DNA of 64,000 nt from Roseovarius sp. THAF27. GTDB lineage: Bacteria; Pseudomonadota; Alphaproteobacteria; Rhodobacterales; Rhodobacteraceae. Every line of letters starts with the position of its first letter. Position 1 is the first letter of the stretch. Made by a program: the position numbers and the translations under genes. This document shows positions 61,635-64,000 of the stretch, piece after piece. The DNA is taken from positions 4,030,001 through 4,094,000 of the forward strand of contig NZ_CP045393.1 in the NCBI RefSeq assembly GCF_009363655.1, read 5' to 3'. Below the pieces are notes generated by a model. The model had not been told where the DNA came from and did no database searches. It saw only the letters and a list, made by a program, of their open reading frames with translations.

Positions 61635-62788
61635 TCGTCAAGCAAATCGGCAATGATATGGTTCAAGATCGACCTGCCCGACGGCGTCGCCGCGATACGG
61701 CCGTTTTGATGGGTCAAAAGACCCAGGTCACAGAAGTTCTGGATTTTGGACGCCGGGACCGGAGCGCCAGCGAGCTTCCTGTGGCGTTCAAGATCGACCC
61801 CTTCGACAAGGCGTAGACCCATCAGGAAATGCTCTGTTGCCTGATCCTGGGAAGACACTTTATCATTGTTTTTCAATGACTTGTCTATCTCCGAAAGCGT
61901 CAGCCACTTTTCGGGATTTGACCAGGCTTCGGTTTCTCTACGCCCGCTTCCGACCGTTATGCGGCCATGTGCGCCGGGACCAATGCCGATGTAATCCCCA
62001 TATCGCCAGTAGACGAGATTATGTCTGCACTCGGCGCCCGGCGCAGCATGGTTGGACACTTCGTATGCAGAAAGACCCGCTTCGTTGCAAAGCTCCTGGG
62101 TCAGTTCGTACATGTCGGCCGCAAGATCCTCGGACGGCAGACCGCGCAATCCGCCACGGGCGCGGCGTTGATGAAAGACGGTTCCGGGCTCGATTGTCAG
62201 TTGGTAGAGCGAGAGGTGATCGACAGCCAGATCAAGCGCTTCGGACAGTTCCTCGCGCCAGTTTTCAAGTGTTTGGTTCTGCCGTGCATAGATTAGGTCG
62301 TAACTGACGCGATCGAAATACACGCGCGCGATTTCATACGCTTTCCTTGCGTCGCTGACCGTGTGAATCCGTCCGAGCCGTCGCAGGTCTTCGTCCCGCA
62401 GGGATTGAACACCAAGAGAAACGCGATTGACGCCAGCCTCTGCAAACCCCGAGAACCGGCCAGCCTCGACCGACCCGGGGTTGGCCTCCAGCGTGACCTC
62501 CAGGTCATTCGCGGGTGTCCAGATCTCGTGAACCCGCTGCAGGATCGCCGCGACCACGTCCGGTTTCATAAGGCTGGGCGTACCCCCACCGAAAAAGACC
62601 GAGTTCAGCACCCGCCCGGAAAACATCTCGGCATATCTGTCGAGTTCCCGAAGATACGCCGCAAGCCAGCGGGATTGGTCGATTTCGGACCGAACATGAC
62701 TGTTGAAGTCGCAATATGGGCACTTGGCTTCGCAAAATGGCCAATGCAGGTAGAGGCCGAACCCCCCGGCTTGCCAATCCTCAGTCAA
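61631..62788 (-). CDS. hemW: Heme chaperone HemW (radical SAM family)
   Basis: Radical-SAM protein of 385 residues, formerly annotated as oxygen-independent coproporphyrinogen III oxidase-like. The cluster ligands are Cys19, Cys23 and Cys26 in HWPFCEAKCPYCDFNSH. Further blocks: SVFFGGGTPSLM, VTLEANPGSVE, RVSLGVQSL. HemW proteins lack an extra N-terminal cysteine found in HemN, and here no such residue is seen, so haem delivery rather than coproporphyrinogen oxidation is the likely role. The TTG start overlaps rdgB by eight bases. Confidence 0.93.
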   Translation of the reverse strand: MTEDWQAGGFGLYLHWPFCEAKCPYCDFNSHVRSEIDQSRWLAAYLRELDRYAEMFSGRVLNSVFFGGGTPSLMKPDVVAAILQRVHEIWTPANDLEVTLEANPGSVEAGRFSGFAEAGVNRVSLGVQSLRDEDLRRLGRIHTVSDARKAYEIARVYFDRVSYDLIYARQNQTLENWREELSEALDLAVDHLSLYQLTIEPGTVFHQRRARGGLRGLPSEDLAADMYELTQELCNEAGLSAYEVSNHAAPGAECRHNLVYWRYGDYIGIGPGAHGRITVGSGRRETEAWSNPEKWLTLSEIDKSLKNNDKVSSQDQATEHFLMGLRLVEGVDLERHRKLAGAPVPASKIQNFCDLGLLTHQNGRIAATPSGRSILNHIIADLLDD

Positions 62789-63389
62789 AGCAGCCCTTCA
62801 CCAGTTTTCTGAACGCGTCCGCCCTGTGGCTGATCCGGTTCTTGAGATCCGGGTCCATCTCGGCAAAGGTCACGTCATGGCCAGTGGGCTGGAAGATGGG
62901 ATCGTAGCCGTGACCGTGTTCGCCGCGCATCGGCCAGACGATCTGGCCTTCGACGGTACCGGGGAAGACTTCGTCATGCCTATCCGGCCAGGCCAGCACG
63001 AGCGTACAACAGAAACGCGCCGTCCAAGGCGGTGCAGCCTGCTTGGAAATGATCCCGTCATAGGCTTTCTTCATGGCCATTCCAAAATCGCGACCAGTCT
63101 CTGTTTCTGCCCAATCTGCGGTGTAGACCCCGGGCGCCCCATCCAGGGCGTCGATTTCAATCCCGCTATCGTCCGAGAGCGCGGGAAGGCCGGTTGCCTG
63201 CGCCGCGGCGTGCGCCTTGATGCGAGCGTTGCCGACGAACGTGGTCTCGGTCTCATCGGGCTCGCCGAGGTTCATCTCGGCGGCCCCAACAACGGACACG
63301 TCATAAGGCGCCAGCAGTTTGGAGATTTCTTCAAGCTTTCCGGCGTTGTGCGTGGCCACCAACAAGGTGTCGCTTGACAGTTTACGCAC
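62781..63389 (-). CDS. rdgB: Non-canonical purine NTP pyrophosphatase (RdgB/HAM1)
   Basis: House-cleaning enzyme of 202 residues hydrolysing dITP, XTP and ITP. The signature [14 protein letters not shown] is at the N terminus, then [26 protein letters not shown] (catalytic Asp) and [21 protein letters not shown] near the end. It starts with GTG, overlapping rph by eight bases, so rph-rdgB-hemW are one operon. Confidence 0.95.
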   Translation of the reverse strand: MRKLSSDTLLVATHNAGKLEEISKLLAPYDVSVVGAAEMNLGEPDETETTFVGNARIKAHAAAQATGLPALSDDSGIEIDALDGAPGVYTADWAETETGRDFGMAMKKAYDGIISKQAAPPWTARFCCTLVLAWPDRHDEVFPGTVEGQIVWPMRGEHGHGYDPIFQPTGHDVTFAEMDPDLKNRISHRADAFRKLVKGCFD

Positions 63390-64000
63390 CTGTCGCCGCC
63401 TTCTGCGCTTCTACCAGCTCCGCCACGCCTTTCTCGGCCAGGTCCATGAGGCTCGTCATCTGGTCCCGACTGAAAGTCGCGCCTTCCGCGCTCATCTGCA
63501 CCTCGATCAGGCGACCGGATGCGGTCATGATGAAGTTGCCATCGACGCCTGCATCGCTGTCCTCGGGATAGTCGAGGTCCAGGACAGGTTGACCGGCGTA
63601 GATACCGCAGCTGACCGCCGCAACAGGGTCTACCAGAGGGTCGCTGACGATATCGCCGGTCTTGAGCAGCTTGTTCACGGCAAGCCGCAGGGCAACCCAT
63701 CCGCCGGTGATCGAGGCGCAGCGGGTTCCGCCGTCGGCCTGGATCACATCGCAATCGACGGTGATCTGGCGTTCTCCCAGTGCCACGCGGTCAACGCCGG
63801 CGCGCAGGCTGCGGCCGATCAGGCGCTGAATCTCGACGGTTCGTCCCCCTTGCTTGCCGGCCGACGCCTCGCGCCGCATCCGGGAGGTGGTCGAGCGGGG
63901 CAGCATTCCGTATTCGGCCGTGACCCAGCCCAGGCCCGATCCCTTGATGAAAGGCGGCACGCGATCCTCGATCGTCGCGGTGCACAGGACATGGGTGTCG
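63382..64000 (-). CDS. rph: Ribonuclease PH, 5' end beyond the window
   Basis: Phosphorolytic 3'-5' exoribonuclease that trims tRNA precursors. The visible part continues open to base 64000, where [17 protein letters not shown] joins [18 protein letters not shown]; about 30 N-terminal residues are missing. Family blocks [25 protein letters not shown] (around Arg and Asp of the phosphate site), [13 protein letters not shown] and [15 protein letters not shown] are present. First gene of the operon with rdgB and hemW on the minus strand. Confidence 0.95.
   Translation of the reverse strand, partial: DTHVLCTATIEDRVPPFIKGSGLGWVTAEYGMLPRSTTSRMRREASAGKQGGRTVEIQRLIGRSLRAGVDRVALGERQITVDCDVIQADGGTRCASITGGWVALRLAVNKLLKTGDIVSDPLVDPVAAVSCGIYAGQPVLDLDYPEDSDAGVDGNFIMTASGRLIEVQMSAEGATFSRDQMTSLMDLAEKGVAELVEAQKAATGA

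Noticed and set aside
1..64000. CRISPR arrays, insertion sequences, rRNA genes
   Set aside because: I found no regularly spaced repeats, no transposase-like proteins with flanking inverted repeats, and no rRNA-like sequence in the window.

Overview
The window looks like a chromosomal segment from a marine alphaproteobacterium of the Rhodobacteraceae (Roseobacter group). The evidence is high GC coding sequence with strongly GC-rich third positions, the RegB/SenC/RegA redox cluster, the hslV-membrane protein-hslU order, and the block dnaQ-coaE-aroE-maf / hemJ-rho-mnmE-mnmG-rsmG-parA-parB, which is typical of alphaproteobacterial replication-origin neighbourhoods. Genus and species cannot be assigned from the sequence alone.

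Layout. 1-2.5 kb: end of a putrescine/polyamine-type ABC transporter (two permeases) followed by an FAD amine oxidase-like gene. 2.5-8.5 kb: a DMT exporter, a periplasmic glutathione peroxidase, a GlxA-type AraC regulator and a tightly overlapping threonine-degradation operon (kbl, a cysteine-synthase-like PLP enzyme, tdh). 8.5-13 kb: an oxoprolinase-type protein, queG, a glutathione transferase and mtgA. 13-19.3 kb: gltD-gltB (glutamate synthase). 19.4-26.3 kb: uppP, an NDUFA9-like dehydrogenase and a secreted protein, tRNA-Leu(CAG), a DUF2853 protein, an acidic PRC-barrel protein and ahcY. 26.5-32 kb: an HD hydrolase, a GNAT enzyme, the regA/senC/regB redox regulon and a PAS-domain sensor that appears frameshifted. 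32-40.5 kb: tsaE-amgK-murU-addB-addA, linking tRNA modification, cell-wall recycling and recombination repair. 40.5-44.3 kb: trxA and hslV-(membrane protein)-hslU.

44.3-46.3 kb is a visibly AT-richer island that does not resemble its surroundings. It encodes a retron-type reverse transcriptase with the hallmark NAxxH and VTG motifs, translationally coupled to a small Xre-family HTH protein. A 41-residue basic, hydrophobic peptide lies upstream, and a structured non-coding stretch there is the likely place for the msr-msd RNA. This is the accessory, probable anti-phage system of the window.

46.3-54 kb: an MFS transporter, Smr protein, MltA, a Tim44-like protein, FxsA, secB and dnaQ-coaE-aroE-maf. 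The 420 bp between maf and hemJ has two perfect DnaA boxes and an AT-rich stretch, and genes diverge on either side, so it is a strong candidate for oriC. 54.3-64 kb: hemJ, rho, mnmE, mnmG, rsmG, parA, parB, then hemW, rdgB and rph on the other strand, with rph cut by the right edge. Two perfect 16-bp parS sites lie at the start of mnmG and inside the start of rsmG, next to parAB, so origin firing and origin segregation signals sit within about 6 kb of each other.
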